Shown here one piece after another: positions 17,829-25,650 of a stretch of 64,000 nucleotides of DNA. The notes below the pieces were generated by a model, which worked only from the letters and a program-made list of their open reading frames with translations, made no database searches and was not told where the DNA came from. The stretch is from an uncultured Dehalococcoidia bacterium (GTDB lineage Bacteria > Chloroflexota > Dehalococcoidia > Lucifugimonadales > GCA-2712585). Position 1 is the first letter of the stretch. Each line of letters begins with the position of its first letter. Both the position numbers and the translations under genes were made by a program. The stretch lies in the NCBI GenBank assembly GCA_958295715.1, contig OY282371.1:1907697-1971696 (forward strand), in the 5' to 3' direction.

Positions 17829-19040
17829 GGCCATGGAACGAAGGGCCCTGATGTCCTGTAGCGGGTCCTCGTTGACGACGATGAGGTCGGCGCCCTTCCC
17901 CGGCTCCACGGAGCCGAAGAGGTCCCCGGCGCCGATGGACTTGGCGGCGACGCTGGTGGACGCCCTGATGACCTCCATGTTGCTCATGCCCGCCTGGGAC
18001 ATGAGCTCAAGGCCCAAGCAGTAGTCGCCGAATATCTGGATGGCGTCGGTGCCGGAGATGATGCTGATGTCCCACTCGTTCCACATGCGGCCCAAGAAGT
18101 CCAACTGGCTCTCGCACTTGGCCTTGAGGCCGTCCAACCGGGTCTGCTCCTCGGCGGTCAGGGGCCGCTCCAGTTCCCTGGCAAGCAGCACCTCCCGTTG
18201 GCGGTATCCGGTCTGCACGGTGGGGCTAACGTAGACCCCCTGCTCGGCGATGCGCTCGGCGACGTGGGGTTGGAACTTGAATGAGCCATCGGTCTCTATG
18301 AAGCCGGCGTGCTCTATCATGTCCACCCCCGCGTCGAGGGCGTGCACCAGGCTCTCGGTAGCCAGGCAGTGGGCGGTGGTGAGCTTGCCGAAGTTGTGGG
18401 CCTCCCGGACAATGGCCTGAAGCTCCTCAACGCTGTAGGACGGTATGCGGTTGTCGGTTATGGCGGTGCCGCCGCCGGAGGCCATTATCTTGATGTGGTC
18501 GGCGCCGTCCTTGATGAGCTCCCGCACGGCGGCCCGCACCCCCTCGACGCCGTCGGCCTCCTGGTTGCACCAGAAGAAATGGCCGCCCGTAACGGTCACG
18601 GGGCGGCCGCAGAGGTAGAGGCGCGGCGTGGTGACGTAGCCCCGCCTGGCCCCCTCCCGCAGGTCGAAGGTGACGCGGTTGCGGGCGCCGTTCTCCCTCA
18701 TGGTGGTGACGCCAGACTTGAGATGGGCAAGGGCGTTCCTGGCGGCCCGCAGGAGCATTATCTCGTCGGAGTCGTTGTTCATCACCTCCTCGTAGGAGGA
18801 GCCGTAGGCGCCGAACACCAGATGCGTGTGGGCGTCCACCAGGCCGGGAAGAAGGTGTCCGTCCGGGAAGTCAAGGGTGCGCACGTTGGGGCCTTGGGGC
18901 AGGGTGGACGGGTCCTGCTGGGTCACGGCCTTAATGGTGGAGCCCTCCACGATAACGGCGGCGTTCTCCAGGGGCTTGGCTCCGACGCCGTCTATTAGGG
19001 TCTTGGCCTTGATTACGGTAATGCCGTCGGGTCCAGTCAT
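17796..19040 (-). CDS. Amidohydrolase family protein (imidazolonepropionase/Xaa-Pro dipeptidase-like)
   Basis: This 414-residue metal-dependent hydrolase shows the subtype-I site: H71 and H73 in VDAHTHLVF, lysine in GADHIKIMASGG, histidines in TTAHCLA and MIEHAGF, and aspartate in IISGTDAIQ. The C-terminal strand GSVEPGKGADLIVVNEDPLQ is typical of the superfamily. The ATG start has GAGGTG 5 bases upstream. Related enzymes cleave cyclic amides or dipeptides; the exact substrate is unknown. Its 3' end has been copied three times downstream. Confidence 0.9.
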   Translation of the reverse strand: MTGPDGITVIKAKTLIDGVGAKPLENAAVIVEGSTIKAVTQQDPSTLPQGPNVRTLDFPDGHLLPGLVDAHTHLVFGAYGSSYEEVMNNDSDEIMLLRAARNALAHLKSGVTTMRENGARNRVTFDLREGARRGYVTTPRLYLCGRPVTVTGGHFFWCNQEADGVEGVRAAVRELIKDGADHIKIMASGGGTAITDNRIPSYSVEELQAIVREAHNFGKLTTAHCLATESLVHALDAGVDMIEHAGFIETDGSFKFQPHVAERIAEQGVYVSPTVQTGYRQREVLLARELERPLTAEEQTRLDGLKAKCESQLDFLGRMWNEWDISIISGTDAIQIFGDYCLGLELMSQAGMSNMEVIRASTSVAAKSIGAGDLFGSVEPGKGADLIVVNEDPLQDIRALRSMAMIMRAGERIL

Positions 19041-19138
19041 CTCTCACCTCTCTAGTTGTTGTAGCCGCGCGGCGCCCGTTCTTGGTCGCCGGCCATTGAA
19101 ATCAGCCTTCCATCAGCGATAAGCCACCACTCCGCGCC

Positions 19139-19456
19139 TCAATCTTGGGGCGCCGTCTCCGGCTCCCGGACGAGGCTCTTGACGGTTAGTTGAAAACCCA
19201 AGGCGTTGGCTATCTTTAGCGCCGTCTCAAGGCGGGGCTTGCTCCGGTTGGCCAGCGCGTCGTACAAGGACCGGCGGGTTATCCCAGCGTCACGGGCCAA
19301 CTGGGTCATGGACACCCTGCGGGCTTCAGCGATAAATCCCAAGGCGGTCATAATCACCCTGGCGTCGGGGGACTCAAGGCAAGCCTCAAGGTACAGCCGT
19401 TCATCCTCCCCGGTGGGCAGGTAGGGCTTCCACTCTGTCCACGTCGTCCGCGCCAT
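19139..19456 (-). CDS. HigA-like antitoxin / HTH regulator without visible toxin
   Basis: This 105-residue protein matches the layout of 'probable addiction module antidote' proteins: an acidic N-terminal segment (EDERLYLEACLESPD), VIMTALGFIAEAR, then a helix-turn-helix with MTQLARDAGITRRSLYDALA and KPRLETALKIANALGFQLTV. The ATG at 19454-19456 has AAGGAGG upstream. A partner RelE/HigB-type toxin normally precedes such genes; the 117 bases upstream contain none and the next gene is unrelated. It is an orphan antitoxin or a repurposed regulator. Confidence 0.8.
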   Translation of the reverse strand: MARTTWTEWKPYLPTGEDERLYLEACLESPDARVIMTALGFIAEARRVSMTQLARDAGITRRSLYDALANRSKPRLETALKIANALGFQLTVKSLVREPETAPQD

Positions 19457-19573
19457 CGTCACTCCTCCTTCCGCTCTTGAGCCAGCCGCTTGCTCCACCA
19501 AACAGCTTATCAAGGCCGCCGGGTCCGCCGTGGAGGACGCGGTTTCCTTTTAAGCAGTCCTTCCAGCCCCCTT

Positions 19574-20596
19574 CTAGGCAATGGCCAGGGCGTTGACCTC
19601 TTGCGCGCCCTCGGGCAGCGAGAAGTCCTGCCAGGACTCGCCACCGTCGTGGCTGCCGAGCACCTGGCCGTGGCGCGTGGCGCAGTACATCTGGCTGGGG
19701 TTCCCGCGGTTTATGGCGAACCCGAAGATGGTGGATGAAAGGGACACGCCCACATCCACCATCTGCCACGTTTCGCCGTAGTCGCGGCTGCGAAAGAGGG
19801 CGCCGGGGTCGCCCCGGAACTCCGGCCCTCCGCCCACGTACAGGACGCTGGGGTCGCCGGGGGCCTCGCGTATGACGCGGCAGTAGGAGCCTTTGGGGCC
19901 GAGACGCTGCACCCTTCCCCAAGACCAGTGGTCCCCGCCGTCGGCGCTGCGAAACAGCCCAACGCGGGATATGATGGACACGCGCCGGGGGTGGTCGCTG
20001 CTTACCAGAACGCCGTGGAGGTCCACGGGGTCGTCGTTCTGGTAGTGGCCCTCGCTCACCCCCTCCCACGTCTCGCCGCCGTCCCTGCTCCGGAGCAGCC
20101 CGCCCACCTCAATGGCGGCGTAGATCTCATCAGGCCGGTTGGCGTCCACGGCGAGGCCGATGACGCGCTTGGGCAGGGGCTGAGGGGTGGTGGTGACGGA
20201 GGGGAAGGTGGCCTCCACGGGCGTGATGTCCCAGCTATCGCCGCCATCCTTGCTGAGGAACAGCTTGGTGTCCTCGCCCCCCGCGTAGATGACCTGCGGG
20301 TCGTTGGGGTGGAAGGTGACGGACCATATGGTCACCGGCTCCCCGGGCAGGGGCATCCGCTCCCAACGGCCGCCCCGGTCGTCGCTGCGGTAGAGACCGT
20401 CCTGGGCGCCGGCGTAGATCTGAGCCGGGTTGCCGGGGGTCGTGGCGATGACGCGAATCTCCGGGCGTTCGGGCAGACCGTTGACGGCCAGTTCCCAAGA
20501 GCCGCCTTCAACGGCGCGCCGGTAGAGTCCGTAACCCTCCCGGCCTCCCTCGCTCCCAAGACCAACGTATACAAAGCTGTTATCGCAAGATGTCAT
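19574..20596 (-). CDS. BNR/Asp-box repeat beta-propeller protein
   Basis: This 340-residue protein is built of repeated Asp-box hairpins: GLYRSDDRGGRWERM, LFLSKDGGDSWDI, LLRSRDGGETWEG, LFRSADGGDHWSW, LFRSRDYGETWQM and VLGSHDGGESWQD. That spacing predicts a sialidase/photosystem-assembly-type beta propeller. No catalytic triad of sialidases and no signal peptide are visible, so a scaffold or binding role is likelier. The ATG at 20594-20596 has GGAGG 7 bases upstream; the open frame further upstream lacks similarity. Confidence 0.85.
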   Translation of the reverse strand: MTSCDNSFVYVGLGSEGGREGYGLYRRAVEGGSWELAVNGLPERPEIRVIATTPGNPAQIYAGAQDGLYRSDDRGGRWERMPLPGEPVTIWSVTFHPNDPQVIYAGGEDTKLFLSKDGGDSWDITPVEATFPSVTTTPQPLPKRVIGLAVDANRPDEIYAAIEVGGLLRSRDGGETWEGVSEGHYQNDDPVDLHGVLVSSDHPRRVSIISRVGLFRSADGGDHWSWGRVQRLGPKGSYCRVIREAPGDPSVLYVGGGPEFRGDPGALFRSRDYGETWQMVDVGVSLSSTIFGFAINRGNPSQMYCATRHGQVLGSHDGGESWQDFSLPEGAQEVNALAIA

Positions 20597-20697
20597 GGCG
20601 CTGCCTCCATGCTTCAAAGTTTTGGAAGGGGTAGGCCCTATTCCATCAGAATAGCTATGGGCTGTCAATGAAGGCGGCGGGAAGAACGCGCAGGCCC

Positions 20698-22278
20698 TCA
20701 GGCGCGGTTGCGCAGGACCGCCCCGGCGGTGACGCCGGTGAACCGGCCCTCGGACACGCTAATCCTGCCGTTGACCAGCACATGCTCTATGCCGACGGGA
20801 TACCGGTTGGGGTCGCGGAAGGTCCCGGTGTCGATGACGGCGTCGGGGTCGAACACCACGATATCGGCGTCGGCGCCGGGGCGCAGCAGGCCCTTGTCGT
20901 GGAGGCCCAACTTTTGCGCGGGAAAAGACGTCATCTTCCGCACCGCCTCCTCAAGGCTGATGAGACCGTCTTGGCGAACGTACCTGCCCAGGATTCGAGG
21001 GTAGGAGCCGTAGACCCGGGGATGGGGGTTCCCCACCTGGTAGAGGCCGTCGGTTCCTATCATGGTGTGAGGGCTGGCCATCACGGCGCGCACGTCCTCC
21101 TCGTCCATGGAGAAGACCACCATGCCCACGGCGCAGTTCTCCTCCACCAGCAGATCCAAGACCGTGTCCACCGGGGAGCGGTTGCGGAGGTCGCTTATCT
21201 CCCCGATAGTGAGGCCGGCCAACGCGCGGTTTTCCTCCGTTGCAAGGGAGGTTATAAGTATCTCCTCCAAGAGGCCGCCCATGCGAATCTCGCCGGCGTC
21301 GTTTTGGATTTCCCGTTGAATCCTGCCCCTGGTTCCGGCGTCCCGGAGCCGCCGCGTCACCTCCTCCACCCCGCCCTCCTGGGCCCAGGGCGGCAGGGCG
21401 GCTTGAAGGGTGGTGCTCCCGGCCGCGTAGGGATACTGGTCCACGGTGACGTCGACGCCCTCCTCGCGAGCGCGGCTTATCAGGTCTAGGGACTGGGCCA
21501 CCCGGCCATGGTTCCTCTCCCCCGTGGCCTTGTGGTGGGATATCTGGACGGGAAGGCCGGCCCTCCGTCCGATGTCTATGGCCTCGTTCAGGGACTCCAG
21601 CAGGGCGTCACCCTCATTGCGCATATGGGTGGCGTAGATTCCACCATATCTGGAGGCGACCTCGGCCAGGGCCACTATCTCGCCGGTCTCCGAGTAGGCG
21701 CCGGGAACGTAAACCAGGCCTGTGGAGAGGCCAAAGGCCCCGGCCTCCATGGCCTCCTGGGTCAGGGCCTTCATCTCATCCAGTTCTTGAGGCGTGGGGC
21801 CGCGACGCTCAAAGCCCATGACGGCTATCCGCACGGCGCCGTGTCCCACCAGCGGGGCCAGGTTGGTTGACGGCCTAGATGCTTCCACCGCCTCCAGGTA
21901 TTGGCCGAAGGTGCGCCAGTTCCAGTCGACGCCGTGGGGCGGGGTGATGAAGGCGCTGGACTTCTTGAGGGCGTCGGCGGTGGCGGGACTCAGGGGGGCG
22001 GCGGTGAAGCCGCAGTTGCCGCCCACCTCCGTGGTGACGCCCTGCCGCAGCTTGTAGTCCTCCACGTCCTTGTAGAACAGGGTGAGGTCCGGGTGGGCGT
22101 GCATGTCTATGAAGCCGGGGCAGACGCACAGGCCCTCGGCGTTGATGACCGTTGGCGCGTCCTCCCCGACGCGGCCCACGGCCTTGATGGAGCCGCCCTG
22201 TATGGCGACGTCGCCCCACCGCCAGGGATTCCCGGAGCCGTCTATAATCTTGCCCCCGCGAATTATCACGTCGGCCAT
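20698..22278 (-). CDS. N-acyl-D-amino-acid deacylase / D-aminoacylase family protein
   Basis: This 526-residue amidohydrolase-superfamily enzyme would release D-amino acids from N-acyl forms. Visible: MADVIIRGGKIIDGSGNPW, metal-binding FIDMHAHPD near residues 60-68, VGGNCGFTAAP with the conserved cysteine of the D-aminoacylases, LSTGLVYVPGAYS, IYATHMRNEGD, VQISHHKATG and MIGTDGLYQ. The C-terminal strand places GLHDKGLLRPGADADIVVFD as usual. The ATG at 22276-22278 follows an AAGGGTGG stretch; the frame is open for 29 more codons upstream without similarity. Confidence 0.92.
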   Translation of the reverse strand: MADVIIRGGKIIDGSGNPWRWGDVAIQGGSIKAVGRVGEDAPTVINAEGLCVCPGFIDMHAHPDLTLFYKDVEDYKLRQGVTTEVGGNCGFTAAPLSPATADALKKSSAFITPPHGVDWNWRTFGQYLEAVEASRPSTNLAPLVGHGAVRIAVMGFERRGPTPQELDEMKALTQEAMEAGAFGLSTGLVYVPGAYSETGEIVALAEVASRYGGIYATHMRNEGDALLESLNEAIDIGRRAGLPVQISHHKATGERNHGRVAQSLDLISRAREEGVDVTVDQYPYAAGSTTLQAALPPWAQEGGVEEVTRRLRDAGTRGRIQREIQNDAGEIRMGGLLEEILITSLATEENRALAGLTIGEISDLRNRSPVDTVLDLLVEENCAVGMVVFSMDEEDVRAVMASPHTMIGTDGLYQVGNPHPRVYGSYPRILGRYVRQDGLISLEEAVRKMTSFPAQKLGLHDKGLLRPGADADIVVFDPDAVIDTGTFRDPNRYPVGIEHVLVNGRISVSEGRFTGVTAGAVLRNRA

Positions 22279-22527
22279 GTGAGTCGCCACCCTTCTCAGT
22301 TTAGCCTCAAGGTACTTATGAAGGGCGGCCAAGTCAAGGTTTTTTCCGTTTGAGAGGGTAAGCATCCCCTCTCTAACGGCGCGTCAAAGGCCCCCGGAAC
22401 TGTGCTTGTAATTGCGGCGAGTAACCACCATCCTTTCGTTTCTATCTTCACATCATAGAATAATGAATGATTTTGTCCAAACAAGTTAGTTGTGGCAAGA
22501 GTCCTGCTACAATACAATATCAATCGT

Positions 22528-22600
22528 GCCCCTGTAGCTCAATGGATAGAGTGCCGTTGTGCCAAAGCGGAGGTTGGGGGTTCGAATCCCCCCGGGGGCA
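22528..22600 (+). tRNA. tRNA-Gly (anticodon GCC), CCA not encoded
   Basis: A complete 73-base cloverleaf folds: acceptor GCCCCTG with CGGGGGC, D-arm GCTC-AATGGATA-GAGT, anticodon stem CCGTT/AGCGG with loop GTGCCAA (anticodon GCC), variable AGGTT, and T-arm GGGGG-TTCGAAT-CCCCC. Two points are unusual: the D-loop resembles arginine tRNAs, and the discriminator base is A, whereas bacterial glycine tRNAs normally have U. CCA is not genome-encoded, unlike the tRNA at 58163. Upstream, TACAAT about 17 bases before the gene could be its -10 box. Confidence 0.85.
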
Positions 22601-22640
22601 CGCAGTTGACAGATTAGAATACTTGGAGTAACATACAAAT

Positions 22641-22678
22641 GCTTTGGCACAGCGGCTATGTCCATCCATTGGGCTAAG
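22641..22678 (-). other. Inverted, degenerate copy of the tRNA 5' half
   Basis: On the minus strand this stretch matches the D-arm and anticodon arm of the tRNA 40 bases upstream. GCTTTGGCACA-CGGC (one mismatch) and ATCCATTG-GCTA (one mismatch) are separated by 7 bases instead of 5. No acceptor or T-arm is present, so it is a tRNA fragment rather than a gene. In a read-through transcript it could pair with the tRNA's 5' half. Confidence 0.6.
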
Positions 22679-22688
22679 CCTTCGGGAG

Positions 22689-22732
22689 TGTCCCGCCTGA
22701 AGTATCTGACCTAAGTTAGGTAAGGCGGGACA
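22689..22732. terminator. Strong hairpin, probable terminator or IS end
   Basis: Arms TGTCCCGCCT (22689-22698) and AGGCGGGACA (22723-22732) enclose a loop that itself contains ACCTAA-G-TTAGGT. A T-rich stretch follows (TTCTCTTTTCTTG). It may terminate transcription from the tRNA; because IS1595 debris lies just downstream it could instead be an insertion-sequence end. The following bases to 22860 hold only a 34-codon plus-strand reading frame (from 22749) without a ribosome-binding site. Confidence 0.5.
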
Positions 22733-22863
22733 TTCTCTTTTCTTGACAATGAGTAAAAGAACTCGATCGGCTAGTAAGCAGGTTCAGGACAACGACAAAC
22801 CCAAGATAGACGTGAAGGCTTTCACGGCGATAACGCCAAAGGTCTTGGCGTAGCGGTCTCCGC

Positions 22864-22995
22864 CTAATTAGAAACCAGCTTCTGATAAGTACGGCTCTTC
22901 CTCAAAGCGCCCTGAACAAGACTCTCCAACCGCTTTAGCGCATGATTAGAGACGTTGCCTTCGTTTAAGCGGAAGGTGAACTCATTGACGTGCCA
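22864..22995 (-). pseudogene. C-terminal remnant of an IS1595/ISXO2-like transposase
   Basis: Read on the minus strand, 43 codons and a stop encode WHVNEFTFRLNEGN then HALKRLESLVQGALRKSRTY and QKLVSN. The HVNEF-FR-N pattern followed by a short helix and an R-x-TY-K-L end resembles the C-terminus of ISXO2-like transposases. The frame is cut at 22995, so the DDE domain is missing. Family assignment is from pattern memory only. Confidence 0.6.
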
Positions 22996-23101
22996 GAATT
23001 CCCCCCGAACGGCGCCTCAAAGGCCCCATCGCCCGCCGCGTTGACCACTTCTGCCGCGTGGGGTATTCTGGCGTGGAGCGACACGCACAGGGGGAGGGTT
23101 C

Positions 23102-23512
23102 ATGGCTGGCATAACGCTTGACGACGGCATGAGGGTTTTGAACGCGGCCTTTGCGAAGGCTAGGAGCTTGGACCTGGTTGTCGGGGTATCGGTGGTGGAC
23201 GCCCGCGGGGATCTCGTCGCGTCGGCCAGAATGGACGGGTCCCTGTGGTGGTGGACGGAGAGCAGCAGGGCCAAGGCCATGGCCACCGTGACCTACGGCG
23301 GCCTGCCCAGCGGCGAACTGCTGGAGCGGGCGTCTCGACCCGTGGCCCAGGCCCTCGTGCACATGCACCAGGGGCGCATGGCCCCCCAGCAGGGAGCCGT
23401 GCCCATCCGGAAGGGCGGCGTCTTGGTGGGGGCCGTCGGGACCGCCGGCGGGAGCGGCGAAGAGGACGAGGAGATATCCGCCGCCGGGGCCTCGGCGGTA
23501 GAGCAGGCGTAG
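23102..23512 (+). CDS. GlcG/HbpS family protein
   Basis: This 136-residue protein is a second GlcG/HbpS-like member: VVGVSVVDARGDLVASARMD near residues 25-44, a central helix SSRAKAMATVTY, and RKGGVLVGAVGTAGGSGEED followed by AGASAVEQA at the C-terminus. The start ATG has GGGAGGG just upstream. It is followed within 29 bases by the unknown gene at 23542 and then the selenoprotein, so the three look co-transcribed. Ligand unknown. Confidence 0.85.
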   Translation: MAGITLDDGMRVLNAAFAKARSLDLVVGVSVVDARGDLVASARMDGSLWWWTESSRAKAMATVTYGGLPSGELLERASRPVAQALVHMHQGRMAPQQGAVPIRKGGVLVGAVGTAGGSGEEDEEISAAGASAVEQA

Positions 23513-23541
23513 GCGGCATCGTGGCTTCCGGCATCGGAGAC

Positions 23542-24594
23542 ATGGTAGAGGTCCAGTGGGACGACCCCGTCGAGGCCATTGAGCGGTGTTACCGGTTGGG
23601 ATGGACCGACGGCCTGCCGGTCATCCCTCCAACGGTGGAGCGGGTGGAGGAGTTCCTGGCCTTTGCCCAACGGCCCGCGGGCCAGATTATCGGATCCCTC
23701 CCCGAGCGGCGGCGGGAGGTGTCCGTGGGCAAGGTGGCGGCCAACGCGGTGATGGCGGGCTGCCTGCCGGAGCACTTCCCCGTTGTGCTGGCGGCCGCCG
23801 AGGCGATGCTTGACCCCGCCTTCAATCTAATCGGCCCATCCTCCAGCATGGGGGGAGCGGCCATACTGGTTATCGTCAACGGCCCGGTGGCGCGGGAGCT
23901 TGGAATCAACAGCCGCAACAACCTGTTCGGGCCAGGAAACCGGGCCAACGCCACCATCGGGCGCGCGGTGCGCCTCATCCTGATGAACGCCTGCGCCGCG
24001 ACGCCGGGCCTCTTTGACAGGACGATTCTGGGCCACCCGGGCAAGTTCAGCTACTGCATAGCGGAGAATGAAGGGGCAACGTCTTGGACGCCCCTCCACG
24101 TGGAGCGCGGTTTCTCCCCGGAGGAGAGCGCCGTTACGGTGTTCGCCTGCGAGGGACCGCGGCAGGTCCGCGCGACCAAACGGCCCGAGGCCACCCTCTA
24201 CTCCACCGCCGACACCATCTCCAGCCTCGGCTCCTCCATGGCCTCCGCCGGTTCGGTGGGGGACACCTCCGCCGTCGTGCGGCAGGGGCAGGTCGCCCTC
24301 GTCTTCGCCGGGACCGCCGACTTCTGGGAGGGATGGACCAAGGAGCGGGTGCGACAGGACCTGTTTCCTCGAATCAAGCGGTCGGCGGCTGACCTGAAGC
24401 GGGGAGGCATCATGGACGGCCCCATTGAGGCGGGGGACGAGGAGCGTTTCCTCCGGCTAATCTCGTCGCCCGATGACATGCTGCTGGTGTTCGCGGGCGG
24501 CAGCGAAACGCCTCACGTGGCGGTCATTCCCAGTTGGGGGCCAACGGTGTCGTCGGAAGCGGTGACCAAGGCCGTGAAGCGTCCCAAGGGCTGA
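23542..24594 (+). CDS. Uncharacterised protein encoded with the UGSC selenoprotein
   Basis: This 350-residue cytoplasmic protein has no signal peptide or membrane segment. It begins VEVQWDDPVEAIERCYR then GWTDGLPVIPPTVERVEEFL, followed by VGKVAANAVMAGCLPEHFPV, a glycine-rich stretch SSSMGGAAILVIVNGPVARE, NSRNNLFGPGNRANATIGRA and LFDRTILGHPGKFSYCIAEN. I do not recognise a named family with certainty; the conserved-looking cysteines (AGC, NAC, YC) and its place 26 bases before the selenoprotein suggest a shared redox or reductase complex. ATG 23542 gives the best-looking N-terminus; GTG 23521 is an in-frame alternative. Confidence 0.75.
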   Translation: MVEVQWDDPVEAIERCYRLGWTDGLPVIPPTVERVEEFLAFAQRPAGQIIGSLPERRREVSVGKVAANAVMAGCLPEHFPVVLAAAEAMLDPAFNLIGPSSSMGGAAILVIVNGPVARELGINSRNNLFGPGNRANATIGRAVRLILMNACAATPGLFDRTILGHPGKFSYCIAENEGATSWTPLHVERGFSPEESAVTVFACEGPRQVRATKRPEATLYSTADTISSLGSSMASAGSVGDTSAVVRQGQVALVFAGTADFWEGWTKERVRQDLFPRIKRSAADLKRGGIMDGPIEAGDEERFLRLISSPDDMLLVFAGGSETPHVAVIPSWGPTVSSEAVTKAVKRPKG

Positions 24595-24620
24595 TTCACA
24601 ACGGGCAAAAGGAGTTAGCG

Positions 24621-25190
24621 ATGGCTAAGCGGACGAGCAGTTACAGGCTGATAGACCCGACGACCCAACCCATAACGGCGAGCTTCAGCTTTGCGCCCAG
24701 GCTTCTTGACCTGCGCGGCAAGAGGATTGGGTTGATAGACGACAGCAAGGCCAACGCCAAGGAGCTTTTGGACGACCTGGCCGCCCTTTTGGAGGACAGG
24801 TTTGAGACCACGGTGGCGTTGTACCACCGCAAGCCCTCGGCGTCGAAGCCCGCAGACCCGGAGATGGTGGAGCGGATGGCGCGGGAGTGCGACGGCGCCA
24901 TTGTGGCCGTAGGCGATTGAGGCTCTTGCAGCGCGTGCAGTGTGCACGACGGCATTCACCTTGAGAAGGCGGGAATACCCGCGGCGGTCATTTGCACCGA
25001 CCGGTTTGAGAGCACCGCCTCGGCCATGGCCGAGATGTGGGGCGCGCCGGGATTCCCGGTGGTCTACACCCTCCACCCCATGGGATCCCTCGACAGGCCG
25101 ACGGTGCGCGACAGGGCCGGGGAACTGGTCGACCCGGTGGTGGCGACGCTGACCGGCGTGGAGGTCTCGGAGCTTATCCCTAGGACTTAG
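24621..25190 (+). CDS. UGSC-family selenoprotein with in-frame UGA at codon 100
   Basis: The frame opens at ATG 24621 (AAGGAG 7 bases upstream) and meets TGA at 24918-24920 directly after GAIVAVGD. It then continues in the same frame as GSCSACSVHDGIHLEKAGIP to a TAG at 25188-25190. Read with selenocysteine at residue 100 the protein has 189 residues and the U-G-S-C motif that names this family, plus a further cysteine at 106. Both halves share composition and the second half has no start of its own with a ribosome-binding site. A small hairpin lies 13 bases after the UGA. Function is unknown; a redox role from the U/C motif is inference. Selenocysteine genes are not in this window. Confidence 0.85.
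24934..24948 (+). promoter_or_regulatory. Candidate bacterial SECIS hairpin
   Basis: CGTGCA-GTG-TGCACG forms a 6-bp stem with a 3-base loop beginning 13 bases after the UGA, inside the coding sequence. Bacterial SECIS elements lie just 3' of the UGA and present a small apical loop with G residues to SelB. Stem, distance and loop G fit loosely; the fold was judged by eye. Confidence 0.45.
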
Positions 25191-25650
25191 CCGCCGTGGG
25201 ACAGGGCCGGGGAACTGGTCGACCCGGTGGTGGCGACGCTGACCGGCGTGGAGGTCTCGGAGCTTATCCCTAGGACTTAGCCGCCGTGGGACAGGGCCGG
25301 GGAACTGGTCGACCCGGTGGTGGCGACGCTGACCGGCGTGGAGGTCTCGGAGCTTATCCCTAGGACTTAGCCGCCGTGGGACAGGGCCGGGGAACTGGTC
25401 GACCCGGTGGTCGCGACCCTGACCGGCGTGGAGGTCTCGGAGCTTATCCCTAGAACTTAGCCGCCGTGGGACAGGGCCGGGGAACTGGTCGACCCGGTGG
25501 TCGCGACCCTAACCGGCGTGGAGGTCTCGTAGCTAATCCCTAGGACTTAGCCGCCGTAGGACAGGGCTGCGGAACTGGTCGACCCGGTGGTCGCGACCCT
25601 AATCGGCGTGGAGGTCTCGGAGCTTATCCCTAGGACTTAGCCACCGTGGG
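25111..25650. repeat. 90-bp tandem array, six units, copied from the selenoprotein gene 3' end
   Basis: Units start at 25111, 25201, 25291, 25381, 25471 and 25561. The first is the last 80 bases of the selenoprotein gene including its stop codon; every unit keeps a TAG at the same place. The three units nearest the gene are nearly identical, the outer three carry progressively more substitutions. The last unit overlaps the stop codon of the convergent aldo/keto reductase gene. Confidence 0.97.

Noticed and set aside
22749-22853. 34-codon plus-strand gene after the tRNA hairpin
   Set aside because: No ribosome-binding site and no recognisable motif; lies in IS debris.
24621-24920. Plain frameshift or nonsense pseudogene instead of a selenoprotein
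   Set aside because: The frame is unchanged across the stop, only one UGA is present, and the residues around it match the U-G-S-C motif.
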